Below are positions 16,664 to 24,625 of a stretch of 43,390 nucleotides of DNA, piece by piece. A program made the position numbers and the translations under genes. Positions within the stretch are counted from its first letter, which is position 1. Each line of letters begins with the position of its first letter. Location of the stretch: contig JAHECV010000002.1 of the NCBI GenBank assembly GCA_024641555.1, positions 1 through 43,390 of the forward strand, in the 5' to 3' direction. The stretch is from Candidatus Planktophila sp. GTDB lineage: Bacteria; Actinomycetota; Actinomycetes; Nanopelagicales; Nanopelagicaceae. The notes below the pieces were generated by a model. It made no database searches and was not told the DNA's origin. It saw only the letters and a program-made list of their open reading frames with translations.

Positions 16664-18450
16664 TTAGCGAAAAGCTCAGCGATCTCCTTAGCGAATTCTT
16701 GAGCTACTACGTGGCGTTTGATAGAAAGTTTCGCCGTTAGTTGCCCACCTGCAATTGTAAAATCGGTTGGCAGGATGGTGAATTTACGAATCGATTCCGC
16801 CTTAGAGACTGCCTTGTTCGCTTCATCGACTGCAGTTTGAATTACCGCAATTAAATCTGGATCTTGAGTAAGGGTTGCAATAGTTGCGCCATCTTTCTTA
16901 TTGGCAATAATCCAACCTTTAAGTGCGTCTTGGTCAATTGTTACGAGCGCGGCGATAAATGGTTGGTTATCGCCTACAACTACACATTGGCTTACCAGCG
17001 GATGAGCGCGCAGGCGATCTTCGAGAACTGCGGGTGCGACATTCTTACCACCAGCGGTGACGATGAGCTCCTTCTTGCGACCTACGATCGCTAAGAAACC
17101 ATCATCATCAATTTTTCCAAGATCGCCAGATTTAAACCAGCGATCCTCCGTAAATACTTCCGCATTTGCCGCGTCATTTTGCCAATATCCGCGCATCACA
17201 ATTGGTCCCTTAATTAAAACTTCGCCATCATCAGCGATCTTGATTGAAGTTCCTGGGATTGGTTTTCCGACGGTTCCAACCTTTAACGCACCAGTGATAT
17301 TTAGCGTTGCGCCAGCGGTGGTTTCGGTAAGTCCGTAACCTTCATAAATGGTTACCCCGGCGCCGCGATAGAAATGGCCAAGTCTGGATCCAAGTGGTGC
17401 GCCACCAGAGATCGCCGCTTCCACATTTCCTCCGAGAGCGGCACGGATCTTTGAGTAAACGAGTTTGTCGAATAAGGCGTGCTTAATTGAAAGTAAAGGG
17501 TTGAAGCCGCGCTTATCCATCGCTTCGCTGTAGGCGACCGCAACTTCGGCTGCCTTACGGAAGATCTTCCCCTTTCCTGCAGCATCAGCTTTTGCCTCTG
17601 CGCCGTTGTAAACCTTTTCAAAGATGCGTGGGACGGCAAGAACAAATGTAGGTTTAAATGAAGCAAGATCCGGTTGCAATCTTCCGACCGGATCGCTGCA
17701 GTGAGCTAGATGAAGTCCAGCACGAATAGCGCCGATCTGAACCATGCGACCGAATACATGTGCCACTGGTAGAAAGAGCAGAGTTGAACCATTTGGCTTT
17801 AGAAACAAATCGCTGGCGCCTTCGACTACGTTGCCACATTCGGATAGGAAGTTTCCGTGAGTTAACTGGACGCCCTTTGGCTTACCAGTTGTGCCAGATG
17901 TATAAATCAGAGTTGCCAAGGTGTCAGGAAGCAGCGCATTGCGACGGCGATCAATTTCATCATCTCCAATATGCGCACCAGCAGTTGCTAATACGGACAG
18001 CACATCCTCAGTCATAGTCCAAACATGCTTGGTGTGTGATGGCAATATTGAATTCACGAGTTCGCGATGACTTGGCGTTTCAACAATCAAACCTACGGCG
18101 CCAGAATCGCTGAGAATCCAATCAACTTGTTCAGCTGAGGATGTTTCGTAGATTGGTACAACGCATCCGCCGGCGAACCAAATAGCGAAATCTAGAATTG
18201 TCCACTCGTAACGTGTTCGCGCCATGATTGCCACGCGATCACCAATTTGAATTCCGGCAGCAATCAAACCTTTTGCCGTTGCGCGAACTTCCGCCTCAAG
18301 TTCTTGCGCCGAAACTTTTTGCCAGCCATCGCCAAGTGGACGGGAGAGCATTGTTCGATTTGGCTCAAACCATGCACGCTCAGCTATGAGATTAGTTAGA
18401 TTTCCTGAAGTTGCAGCAGGTACAAGTGGGGGGATTGTGATCTCATTCAT
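16660..18450 (-). CDS. fadD: Long-chain fatty acid-CoA ligase, FadD15 type
   Basis: ATP-dependent activation of fatty acids to acyl-CoA. 596 residues. AMP-binding motifs: LIYTSGTTGKPKGVQLTH (P-loop), EGYGLTETTAG, and GDLGKIDDDGFLAIVGRKKE with the ITVTAGGKNVAP-like hinge region. No membrane segment is visible. ATG 18450 was chosen over the open frame to 18564, because it matches family N-termini and follows a -10 box. It is first in an operon with a histidine kinase and response regulator, each joined by a GTGA overlap. M. tuberculosis fadD15 also neighbours pimB and an SRPBCC gene, but there without a two-component pair as far as I recall. Confidence 0.94.
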   Translation of the reverse strand: MNEITIPPLVPAATSGNLTNLIAERAWFEPNRTMLSRPLGDGWQKVSAQELEAEVRATAKGLIAAGIQIGDRVAIMARTRYEWTILDFAIWFAGGCVVPIYETSSAEQVDWILSDSGAVGLIVETPSHRELVNSILPSHTKHVWTMTEDVLSVLATAGAHIGDDEIDRRRNALLPDTLATLIYTSGTTGKPKGVQLTHGNFLSECGNVVEGASDLFLKPNGSTLLFLPVAHVFGRMVQIGAIRAGLHLAHCSDPVGRLQPDLASFKPTFVLAVPRIFEKVYNGAEAKADAAGKGKIFRKAAEVAVAYSEAMDKRGFNPLLSIKHALFDKLVYSKIRAALGGNVEAAISGGAPLGSRLGHFYRGAGVTIYEGYGLTETTAGATLNITGALKVGTVGKPIPGTSIKIADDGEVLIKGPIVMRGYWQNDAANAEVFTEDRWFKSGDLGKIDDDGFLAIVGRKKELIVTAGGKNVAPAVLEDRLRAHPLVSQCVVVGDNQPFIAALVTIDQDALKGWIIANKKDGATIATLTQDPDLIAVIQTAVDEANKAVSKAESIRKFTILPTDFTIAGGQLTAKLSIKRHVVAQEFAKEIAELFAK

Positions 18451-18468
18451 GGCGCTAACGCTAGCGCC
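18451..18468. promoter_or_regulatory. 7-bp inverted repeat overlapping the fadD -10; candidate operator
   Basis: GGCGCTA-acgc-TAGCGCC, perfect arms with a 4-base spacer. It covers the minus-strand -10 (TAGCGT, 18458-18463), placed 7 bases before the fadD ATG, so a protein bound here would block RNA polymerase. In a leaderless transcript the hairpin would not be transcribed, favouring a DNA-level role. Confidence 0.4.
18458..18463 (-). promoter_or_regulatory. -10 hexamer TAGCGT, leaderless fadD-kinase-regulator promoter
   Basis: TAGCGT on the minus strand, 7 bases before ATG 18450; lies within an inverted repeat. Confidence 0.45.
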
Positions 18469-18523
18469 CACTTTGAAAAAAGGGGAGAGGCTGCAAAGTA
18501 GATTTTTGATCCGTTTTTGCGGG

Positions 18524-18529
18524 TAACCT
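18524..18529 (+). promoter_or_regulatory. -10 hexamer TAACCT, leaderless SRPBCC gene promoter
   Basis: TAACCT ends 6 bases before ATG 18536; divergent from the fadD promoter 60 bases away. Confidence 0.5.
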
Positions 18530-18535
18530 TGGGCT

Positions 18536-18973
18536 ATGAGCGAGATGAGCAGTTCGACAATCACTATAGATGCCCCAATTGAGCAAGTTGCAGAAACACT
18601 TTTTGCAATCGCCGCTTACCCTGAATGGTCGGGAGCATTTAAAAAGGTTGAGGTATTGGAAAGTGATGGCGCAGGCCGTGCCACTAAAGCGACTCTTTCT
18701 GTCGACGCAGGCGCGGTTAAGGATGTCGTAACTCTAAACTTCGAATGGTCTAGCGCTCCCGCGAAAGTTACTTTCTCACTGGAAGATGCCAATATCTTGA
18801 CGAAGATGGATGGCGCATATCTTCTCAAGAGTCTAGATGCTGATACCACTTCCGTTACCTACGAATTAGCGGTTGGGTTGTCAATGCCAATACCTGCAAT
18901 GATGATTGCCAAGCAGGAGAAATCCACGATCGATGCAGCGCTCAAGCAGTTAAAAGAACATCTGGAAGGTTAA
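18536..18973 (+). CDS. SRPBCC-fold (START/Bet v1-like) protein
   Basis: 145 residues, a single hydrophobic-ligand-binding SRPBCC domain: N-terminal strand ITIDAPIEQVAETLFAIAAYPEWSGAF, then VEVLESDGAGRATKATL, and a C-terminal amphipathic helix. Such proteins bind lipids or other hydrophobic ligands, or act in polyketide/lipid chemistry; the M. tuberculosis homologue Rv2185c sits next to fadD15. The function here is unknown, but the context with acyl-CoA ligase and lipid mannosylation suggests a lipid link. Glucokinase follows 32 bases downstream. Confidence 0.85.
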   Translation: MSEMSSSTITIDAPIEQVAETLFAIAAYPEWSGAFKKVEVLESDGAGRATKATLSVDAGAVKDVVTLNFEWSSAPAKVTFSLEDANILTKMDGAYLLKSLDADTTSVTYELAVGLSMPIPAMMIAKQEKSTIDAALKQLKEHLEG

Positions 18974-19005
18974 GCCAAAAGCTTTTCGCTTTTTGGAAGA
19001 CTTTA

Positions 19006-19950
19006 ATGACTAACACCATAGGTATCGATGTTGGGGGAACAAAAGTACTTGGCGGTGTTGTATCTGAAAGTGGCGAGATTCTCGCCACAGCACGGCGCGA
19101 AACCCCCCGTGAAGGAGGTCGTGCGCTAACGCAGACAATCGCCGATGTCGCGCTCGAATTAGCTAAACAATTCCCGGTTGATTCAATTGGAGTCTCTGCT
19201 GCCGGGTTTATCTCATCAGATCGACAGACCATCTTGGCTACCCCAAATATCGCAGGATGGAATGGCGTAAATCTTGATCAAGAGTTAACTCAGATATTAG
19301 ATAAACGTATTGTTCTTGAAAACGATGCCAACTCTGCTGCATGGGGTGAATTTAGATTTGGTGCCGGTCGTGGACGTAGAGATTTGATGATGCTCACACT
19401 CGGTACAGGTGTTGGTGGTGGGCTAATTCTTGGTGGGTCAGTATTTAGAGGTGCATTTGGAATTGGCGCTGAGCTCGGCCATCTGCGTCTTGTTCCAGAT
19501 GGGCATTTGTGTGGTTGCGGAATTCGCGGATGTCTTGAGCAATACGCATCTGGTTCAGCTTTGATGAGACATGCCCGCGAAGCCATAAACGCCAGCCCTG
19601 ACTTGGCTCGCAATCTCTTAGCGAGGGGCGATGGAACTCTCGAAGGGTTGAAAGGTCATCACATCACCGAAGCTGCGCGAGATGAAGATCCCGTTGCACT
19701 TGCTGCATTTAATACGATGGCAAATTATTTAGGTGCTGGAATTGCTTCTCTTTGTGCAGTGATTGATCCATCGTGCATTGTCTTGGGCGGGGGAGTCATT
19801 GAAGCTGGTGAAATATTTCTTGGTCCTACTCGTGAAGCGGCGCTGCGATTAATTCCTTTTACCGGCAAACACCCTTACCCAGATATCGTTCCCGCTGAAC
19901 TCGGAAATAACGCTGGGCTTGTAGGGGTTGCCGATCTTTCTCGAATTTAA
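19006..19950 (+). CDS. glk: ROK-family glucokinase
   Basis: Phosphorylates glucose at C6; cytoplasmic. 314 residues. Phosphate-binding IGIDVGGTK at 5-13, catalytic D107 in ENDANSAAWGE, GTGVGGGL at 133-140, sugar-binding E156 and zinc-ligand H159 (GAELGH), and the ROK zinc motif with C169, C171 and C176 (HLCGCGIRGCLEQY). ATP versus polyphosphate as donor cannot be decided. ATG 19006 has a GGAAG ribosome site about 7 bases upstream, so it is probably translated from the SRPBCC transcript. Confidence 0.93.
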   Translation: MTNTIGIDVGGTKVLGGVVSESGEILATARRETPREGGRALTQTIADVALELAKQFPVDSIGVSAAGFISSDRQTILATPNIAGWNGVNLDQELTQILDKRIVLENDANSAAWGEFRFGAGRGRRDLMMLTLGTGVGGGLILGGSVFRGAFGIGAELGHLRLVPDGHLCGCGIRGCLEQYASGSALMRHAREAINASPDLARNLLARGDGTLEGLKGHHITEAARDEDPVALAAFNTMANYLGAGIASLCAVIDPSCIVLGGGVIEAGEIFLGPTREAALRLIPFTGKHPYPDIVPAELGNNAGLVGVADLSRI

Positions 19951-19959
19951 CATTAAAAA

Positions 19960-20238
19960 TTAAAGGGCGACTCCATCATCGTCGCGAAAAGTTGGACCAT
20001 TCTTCCATTTTCTTAACGAGTTAATCGCGCGCTTAATACTTTCGTGTAGTCCAACTTTTGGCGGCATTGGAGCACGGAAACGATTTAAATCTTCAAATTT
20101 ATCTAGATCATCCAAGTATGAAGTAGGCGCAGATTCATCTAGCGATAGACCCTCAACCATCGATTGAAATTCGAGATCGATTAACTCGCGTTCATTAGCA
20201 TCATCTGGCTCTCCAGATGATGGGCGCTTCTCGCTCAT
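19960..20238 (-). CDS. Conserved actinobacterial hypothetical protein, acidic N-terminus
   Basis: 92 residues, not recognised as a named family. The N-terminal half is acidic and probably disordered (SSGEPDDANERELIDLEF, DDLDKFEDL); the C-terminal half is basic (KVGLHESIKRAINSLRKWKNG). No membrane segment or catalytic motif. ATG 20238 was chosen over ATG 20259 because a GGAG lies 8 bases before it. Convergent with glucokinase (9-base gap) and divergent from plsC. Confidence 0.6.
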   Translation of the reverse strand: MSEKRPSSGEPDDANERELIDLEFQSMVEGLSLDESAPTSYLDDLDKFEDLNRFRAPMPPKVGLHESIKRAINSLRKWKNGPTFRDDDGVAL

Positions 20239-20285
20239 AGCTCTCGCTCCATGGTTCATATTCGCACATTGAGATGATTTGGCGC

Positions 20286-20291
20286 TAAATT
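20286..20291 (+). promoter_or_regulatory. -10 hexamer TAAATT, leaderless plsC promoter
   Basis: TAAATT ends 6 bases before ATG 20298. Confidence 0.55.
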
Positions 20292-20297
20292 AACGCC

Positions 20298-20984
20298 ATG
20301 AACAACCTGCCATACGGCGTACTGCGAGCCTTTCTTACGCCGTTCCTGATGTTGCTCTTCCGCCCGAAAGTTAAGGGCCTTCGACATGTTCCTGGATCTG
20401 GGCCGGTAATTATCGCGTCCAACCATTTATCTTTTAGCGATTCAATATTTATGCCACTAGTTGTTCCACGTAAAGTTACCTTCCTTGCAAAAAGTGAGTA
20501 CTTCACATCACCCGGCCCGAAAGGTTTGTTGAAGAAGTTAACCTTTATCGCCCTTGGACAAGTACCTGTCGACCGCTCTGGTGGGCGTCGTAGCGAAGCG
20601 GCTTTGATTACCGGACTTAAAGTCTTGGCTGAAGGCAAGTGTTTGGGAATCTATCCAGAAGGAACACGTTCACCTGACGGACGACTTTATAAAGGGCGCA
20701 CTGGAATTGCGCGACTGGCTATTGAGTCTGGGGCGCCGATTATTCCGGTTGCAATGTTTAATACTGAAAAAATCCAACCGACCGGAACTGTAGTTCCAAA
20801 GGTGATGCGCGTTGAAATGATTTTCGGAGAGCCTTTGTATTTCGAGGGTGACTCAACGGATTTACTTCACTTGCGTGATGTTACAGATAAAATCATGAGC
20901 ACCATTCAATCTTTATCTGGACAAGAGTATGTAGATACCTACGCTACAAAAGCCAAGAAATCTAGCGAGGACGACGAAAATTAA
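20298..20984 (+). CDS. plsC: 1-acyl-sn-glycerol-3-phosphate acyltransferase (PlsC family)
   Basis: 228 residues. The acyltransferase HX4D motif is in SNHLSFSD, and the substrate-binding EGTR in YPEGTRSPDGRLYKG. It would acylate lysophosphatidic acid to phosphatidic acid at the membrane face. The homologue Rv2182c is also near fadD15 and pimB in M. tuberculosis, so a role in phosphatidylinositol or PIM lipid acylation is possible. A second PlsC-like gene lies in the lipA cluster. Its stop codon abuts that of the convergent nuclease gene with no gap. Confidence 0.9.
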   Translation: MNNLPYGVLRAFLTPFLMLLFRPKVKGLRHVPGSGPVIIASNHLSFSDSIFMPLVVPRKVTFLAKSEYFTSPGPKGLLKKLTFIALGQVPVDRSGGRRSEAALITGLKVLAEGKCLGIYPEGTRSPDGRLYKGRTGIARLAIESGAPIIPVAMFNTEKIQPTGTVVPKVMRVEMIFGEPLYFEGDSTDLLHLRDVTDKIMSTIQSLSGQEYVDTYATKAKKSSEDDEN

Positions 20985-21677
20985 TTAACTCTCTAGCGCT
21001 AAGCGCTTAGTTAGATAATTACAGGTATCACAATCAGGTCCTGCATCGGGAAGATCTCCCTCTATAACAGTTATCAGATCGGCGATGAGAGATTTAAATT
21101 GTGCCTGATCCCTGGTGACATGTAGGTAGTGCTGAGTAACCCCAAAGCCGTGAGCGCCATCGGCTGTAGGCGTGACTCCGGCTAACTTCCAGATTAAAAG
21201 ACCCATAGATGAAACTGGAAATGGTTTTCCTTTTTCGGGGTTTTCCAGCGCATATGCATAGGCTTCAAGTTGTGGCGCATAGAACTGGGCGTTATCGCGG
21301 TCAGAATCCGAAACTTTGCAATCTATGATCCCCACGCTGCCGTCTTCGTAATGTGCCAAGAGATCATAGATTCCAAGAATCTTCCAACGAGTTGCTTCGC
21401 CGTTGATTTCAATCGGTGCGCTCTTTACCCATTGCCCCCATTGCTTTACAACGCCAGGTGCAAGAGATGGGTCTAAATCGGACATTGCGGCACGGCGAAA
21501 ATGTTCTTCTTGAGCAGATGAAAGCGGTTTAACCAAGGGGAATTGACCAGGCATGGTTACTTTGAACCAGTATTTAATCCAAAGACAACGCTTGCAAGTA
21601 GATAGCCCGAATGTTAAATCAGATGGCGCGATTGTGTCCCGGGCCGGTTTTTCAGGCTTGGTAATCTTTGAATTCAT
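20985..21677 (-). CDS. RecB/Cas4-like PD-(D/E)XK nuclease-family protein with two CxxC pairs
   Basis: 230 residues. The PD-(D/E)XK core is visible: D105 (LGIYDLLAHY), D119-C-K121 (VGIIDCKVS) and the QxxxY motif Q136/Y140 (YAPQLEAYAY). Two cysteine pairs frame the fold, C28/C31 (STCKRC) and C216/C219 (DCDTC), recalling the Fe-S latch of AddB/Cas4-type exonucleases, though the 2+2 spacing differs from the classic 1+3. No helicase domain and no cas genes nearby. ATG 21677 overlaps the lysE stop by 4 bases (ATGA), so it is co-translated with that exporter. DNA repair is the likely role; the substrate is unknown. Confidence 0.8.
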   Translation of the reverse strand: MNSKITKPEKPARDTIAPSDLTFGLSTCKRCLWIKYWFKVTMPGQFPLVKPLSSAQEEHFRRAAMSDLDPSLAPGVVKQWGQWVKSAPIEINGEATRWKILGIYDLLAHYEDGSVGIIDCKVSDSDRDNAQFYAPQLEAYAYALENPEKGKPFPVSSMGLLIWKLAGVTPTADGAHGFGVTQHYLHVTRDQAQFKSLIADLITVIEGDLPDAGPDCDTCNYLTKRLALES

Positions 21678-22327
21678 GTGGTGATTAAATCACGAACCGC
21701 AGATGCTATTACCAATAGACCCAAGATAATCATTACCGAACCACCAATGGCTCGCAATTTTTCCAATCTCTTTTCATCGCTAGATAACCAGGCGCGCGCC
21801 GTGCCTGCCAATAAACCCCACGAACCGTCAGAGATAAAAGCGAGTATCGAGAATAACCCTCCAAGAATTAAAAGTTGGCCGGTAACTTGCCCGCGATCAA
21901 TATCTACAAATTGCGGCAATACGGCAGCGTAGAAAACTAAACCCTTCGGATTTAATACTCCGACCCAGAATCCATCGCGGGCCGAGCGCCAAAATGTTGG
22001 AACGACCGTGCCTTGGTTCTTCATATCCGCAGCATCAACTCGTCGCGCTCTAATTGCGCTGACACCGAGATAGACGAGATATCCACCACCACCCCATTGC
22101 ACCGCCGAATACGCCAGATCATATTTAGAGAGAATTGGCCCGAGACCGAAAGCTACAAGTGAAGATAAAACAAATGCTCCAGTTACATTTCCTGCCACCG
22201 TAAATACCGCAACTTTTCTGCCCCAGGCGATGGCGCGGGCGATTACAAAGAGAACGCTTGGTCCAGGAGCCAAAATAATAATCATGGCGGCGATGATGTA
22301 TTCAATGAGCCGCGATGGAATAACCAT
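21674..22327 (-). CDS. LysE/RhtB-family amino-acid exporter
   Basis: 217 residues, five to six membrane helices. Family features: IILAPGPSVLFVIARAIAWGRK near the N-terminus (the A-P-G-P-S motif), GNVTGAF, and GFWVGVLNPKGLVFYAAVLPQFV with the conserved NPK. Probably exports an amino acid or homoserine lactone; the substrate is undecided. First gene of a two-gene operon with the nuclease-like protein. A strong terminator just upstream insulates it from the uracil permease gene. Confidence 0.9.
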   Translation of the reverse strand: MVIPSRLIEYIIAAMIIILAPGPSVLFVIARAIAWGRKVAVFTVAGNVTGAFVLSSLVAFGLGPILSKYDLAYSAVQWGGGGYLVYLGVSAIRARRVDAADMKNQGTVVPTFWRSARDGFWVGVLNPKGLVFYAAVLPQFVDIDRGQVTGQLLILGGLFSILAFISDGSWGLLAGTARAWLSSDEKRLEKLRAIGGSVMIILGLLVIASAVRDLITT

Positions 22328-22333
22328 TCTGTA

Positions 22334-22339
22334 AGTCTA
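22334..22339 (-). promoter_or_regulatory. -10 hexamer TAGACT, leaderless lysE-nuclease promoter
   Basis: TAGACT on the minus strand, 6 bases before ATG 22327; the same hexamer as at dxs. Confidence 0.55.
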
Positions 22340-22368
22340 ACCCAAATAATCGATAGTGCAGGAAGCAT

Positions 22369-22402
22369 AAAAAGCGGGGCCACATAAGTGGCCCCGCTTT
22401 TT
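22369..22402. terminator. Rho-independent terminator of the uracil permease gene
   Basis: A perfect 15-base-pair hairpin: AAAAAGCGGGGCCAC, loop ATAA, GTGGCCCCGCTTTTT. A/T runs on both sides make it functional in both directions; it lies 11 bases after the permease stop. Confidence 0.93.
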
Positions 22403-22413
22403 ATCTCTATTAA

Positions 22414-23682
22414 TTAATTTCCGCGCGCCTTCGAGATTGAGTGAAGAACACGATATCCAATAACTGCTACAAGAGTTGCATTTACGATTCCGGTAAAGGT
22501 GTAATCGCCACGCGTCCATGTGTAATCAGCTATTCCGATGATCAGAGCAGATGCCGCGATCAAAAGATTTGTTGAATCTGCGAAATTAACTTTGTTTTCG
22601 ATCCAGATGCGGGCACCGAGAACTCCGATCATTCCAAAGAGCGCAGTGGATACACCGCCTAGAGCTCCAACAGGAGTAGCGCTTAAAACGGCACCAAACT
22701 TCGGTGAGAGAGATAGAACAATCGCACCAACGCCTGCTACCCAATAAGCAGCGGTTGAATAGACGCGCGTTGCCGCCATTACACCGATATTTTCCGCATA
22801 CGTGGTCGTTCCGCTACCGCCACCGAGTCCAGCGAGTGCGGTAGCCGCACCATCGGCCATCAACGCATTTCCCATTTGACCATCAAGATCTTTCCCGGTC
22901 ATCGCCGAAACAGCCTTAACGTGTCCGACGTTCTCTGCAATTAAAACCAAAACCACAGGTAAGAAGAGAATCATAATGTTCATGCTAAATGTTGGAGTAG
23001 TAAAGGATGGAGTATCAAACCAGGCAGCAGCAGAAATTGCCTTCGTATCAACATCTCCCATAATCAACGCAACTACATAACCAACTACGAGACCAAGGAA
23101 AATACTGATTCGACTCATAAAACCTTTTGAAATTGCGCCTATGAGACCGATGCTACCGAGTGTAATTATCGCAATCAGTGGATCTTTGGTGAAGTTTCCT
23201 TTTGCTGCACCAGCCAAGTTAAAGCCAATGACCATAACAATCGTGCCGGTCACTACCGGTGGAAGTAACCAGTTAACCCAACCGATTCCTGCCGCCTTAA
23301 CGGCAAAACCAACCAGGGCAAGCACTACACCTGTAAATACGATTCCGCCGAGAGCTGCTGCCATACCGCCATCGGCACCAGCTGATGCCATTGCTGCACC
23401 TATTGGTCCCAGAAATGCAAATGATGAACCAAGGTAACTTGGAACTTTATTTCCGGTAATAATCAAAAAGAGAATAGTGCCGATACCAGAGAAGAAAAGA
23501 GTTGTTGTTGGAGGAAAGCCAGTAATGATTGGAACTAAGAAAGTAGCACCAAACATCGCTGCGATATGTTGCAGGCCAACTCCAACTGTACGTGGCCAAG
23601 TTAATCTTTCATCAGTAGATACAACTTCACCTGAGGAAATTGTCTTTCCGTTTCCGTGAAGCTTCCATGAGAGTAAAGACAT
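22414..23682 (-). CDS. uraA: NCS2-family uracil/xanthine permease
   Basis: 422 residues with about 12-14 membrane segments. N-terminal TWPRTVGVGLQHIAAMFGATFLVP is typical of UraA-type permeases, and the two NCS2 signature regions are seen, including GLGGGSGTTTYAENIGVMAATRV. Imports uracil or a related nucleobase with protons. ATG 23682 is preferred to ATG 23688: AAAGG lies 6 bases before the former, but overlaps the latter's immediate upstream bases. Single-gene unit, flanked by terminators on both sides, with an inverted repeat in its upstream region. Confidence 0.93.
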   Translation of the reverse strand: MSLLSWKLHGNGKTISSGEVVSTDERLTWPRTVGVGLQHIAAMFGATFLVPIITGFPPTTTLFFSGIGTILFLIITGNKVPSYLGSSFAFLGPIGAAMASAGADGGMAAALGGIVFTGVVLALVGFAVKAAGIGWVNWLLPPVVTGTIVMVIGFNLAGAAKGNFTKDPLIAIITLGSIGLIGAISKGFMSRISIFLGLVVGYVVALIMGDVDTKAISAAAWFDTPSFTTPTFSMNIMILFLPVVLVLIAENVGHVKAVSAMTGKDLDGQMGNALMADGAATALAGLGGGSGTTTYAENIGVMAATRVYSTAAYWVAGVGAIVLSLSPKFGAVLSATPVGALGGVSTALFGMIGVLGARIWIENKVNFADSTNLLIAASALIIGIADYTWTRGDYTFTGIVNATLVAVIGYRVLHSISKARGN

Positions 23683-23727
23683 TGTCATCCTTTCCGATTA
23701 CCGAGTAGGTAACGGTGCTTCTAGAGA

Positions 23728-23744
23728 GTTCACCCAATGTGAAC
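23728..23744. promoter_or_regulatory. 6-bp inverted repeat upstream of the uracil permease; possible operator
   Basis: GTTCAC-ccaat-GTGAAC, a perfect 6-base dyad about 45 bases before the start codon. It may be an operator or a small leader hairpin. No PyrR attenuator or purine riboswitch core was recognised here. Confidence 0.3.
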
Positions 23745-23825
23745 ACTGCTAAATTGATCGGGGAAGACTCAATAAGGGTAGAACTTGTCGGTGAAATACT
23801 CGTGAGTTAGGTAAGGGCGAGTCGT

Positions 23826-23870
23826 AAAAAACCCCTTGCTAACACCGCCTTACGACGGATTAGCAAGGGG
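23826..23870 (-). terminator. Rho-independent terminator after the membrane protein gene
   Basis: Stem CCCCTTGCTAA (23832-23842) with TTAGCAAGGGG (23860-23870), 11 perfect pairs with a 17-base loop that can itself fold; on the minus strand it is followed by six Ts. Confidence 0.9.
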
Positions 23871-23892
23871 CTCCCTCACGGAGAGTTGAGGG

Positions 23893-24474
23893 TTAAATCG
23901 TCGCATCCTCAGGAGTGCGACGAATATGCAGGAGTCCTAGTATTGAAAGCAAGAGCATAAATGCTGCTCCCGCGAGCGAAACGAGGGCTGATATTGCAGC
24001 AATCGAACCAAGTGTGCCAAAAGCATAAGCAGTCAGAAGTGTTCCTCTAAGAACGGTCCCCTTAAAAACTGTATCCACCATTGCAAGTTTGGATGAAGCA
24101 TCTTCTTTCAAAGTTGGGTCTGCTGGATTGGCGGCAAGCGCGCCGTTCGCTGCTCGACTCGCTGCGGACGCCGCGGCATAGGTTGGCATCTTTGAAAGAT
24201 GGAATCCTAAATAGTGATCTGCATACATTTGGGCTTGTTTAGCATTTGATAATACTTTATCGCCATTTTCTTTAAAAAATTTAGTTACATCTGCGGACTC
24301 ATCCGGATTTCCGGTAACTGCAGGAATGGAAATCTCCTGTGCTTTTAATTGAGCGCTAACCGCATCGGATGCAAATCCTGCGCCCCAATTGAGTAAACCT
24401 GCGGCAATGAGTAGGAATATAGATAGACCAAACCCAACAACTGTGACAATCCGGTCAAACGACTTTCTCTTCAT
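23893..24474 (-). CDS. Small membrane protein with two terminal TM segments (LigA-misannotated type)
   Basis: 193 residues. TM helix at about 9-30 (VTVVGFGLSIFLLIAAGLLNWG), an extracytoplasmic central region of about 115 residues with AKQAQMYADHYLGFHL and PTYAAASAASRAANGAL, then hydrophobic segments from about 140 to 185, ending in a basic HIRRTPED tail. It resembles actinobacterial membrane proteins often mislabelled as aromatic ring-opening dioxygenase LigA; no dioxygenase motif is present. ATG 24474 was chosen for its GGGAG ribosome site 6-7 bases upstream. It is a single-gene unit with its own terminator. Function unknown. Confidence 0.7.
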   Translation of the reverse strand: MKRKSFDRIVTVVGFGLSIFLLIAAGLLNWGAGFASDAVSAQLKAQEISIPAVTGNPDESADVTKFFKENGDKVLSNAKQAQMYADHYLGFHLSKMPTYAAASAASRAANGALAANPADPTLKEDASSKLAMVDTVFKGTVLRGTLLTAYAFGTLGSIAAISALVSLAGAAFMLLLSILGLLHIRRTPEDATI

Positions 24475-24558
24475 TTTTCTCTCCCTTTTTAACACCCAGA
24501 GATTGAGTGCAAGTCAATTAATACACTCAGATTGATAACCAAATGGCTAAAAGACCAA

Positions 24559-24595
24559 GGGCTAGCACTTCACCACATGCGGTGAGTGCTAGCCC
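24559..24595 (-). terminator. Hairpin terminator after the LuxR-type regulator gene
   Basis: Stem of 15 pairs with one bulged T: GGGCTAGCACTTCACC (left), loop acatgc, GGTGAGTGCTAGCCC (right). On the minus strand TTGGTCTTTT follows, a moderate T-rich tail. It lies 30 bases past the regulator's stop. Confidence 0.7.
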
Positions 24596-24625
24596 CAAGA
24601 AAAAAGTGATCTAGATAATTAAGTC

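Noticed and set aside
20985..21677. The cysteine-bearing nuclease as a CRISPR Cas4
   Set aside because: No repeat array and no other cas genes in the window; the cysteine spacing also differs from Cas4.
23683..23825. A riboswitch or PyrR attenuator upstream of the uracil permease
   Set aside because: No conserved riboswitch core or antiterminator/terminator pair in the sense direction was found; only a 6-base dyad.
23893..24474. Aromatic ring-opening dioxygenase LigA, the label such proteins often receive
   Set aside because: The sequence is a membrane protein with no metal-binding or catalytic motif of that enzyme.
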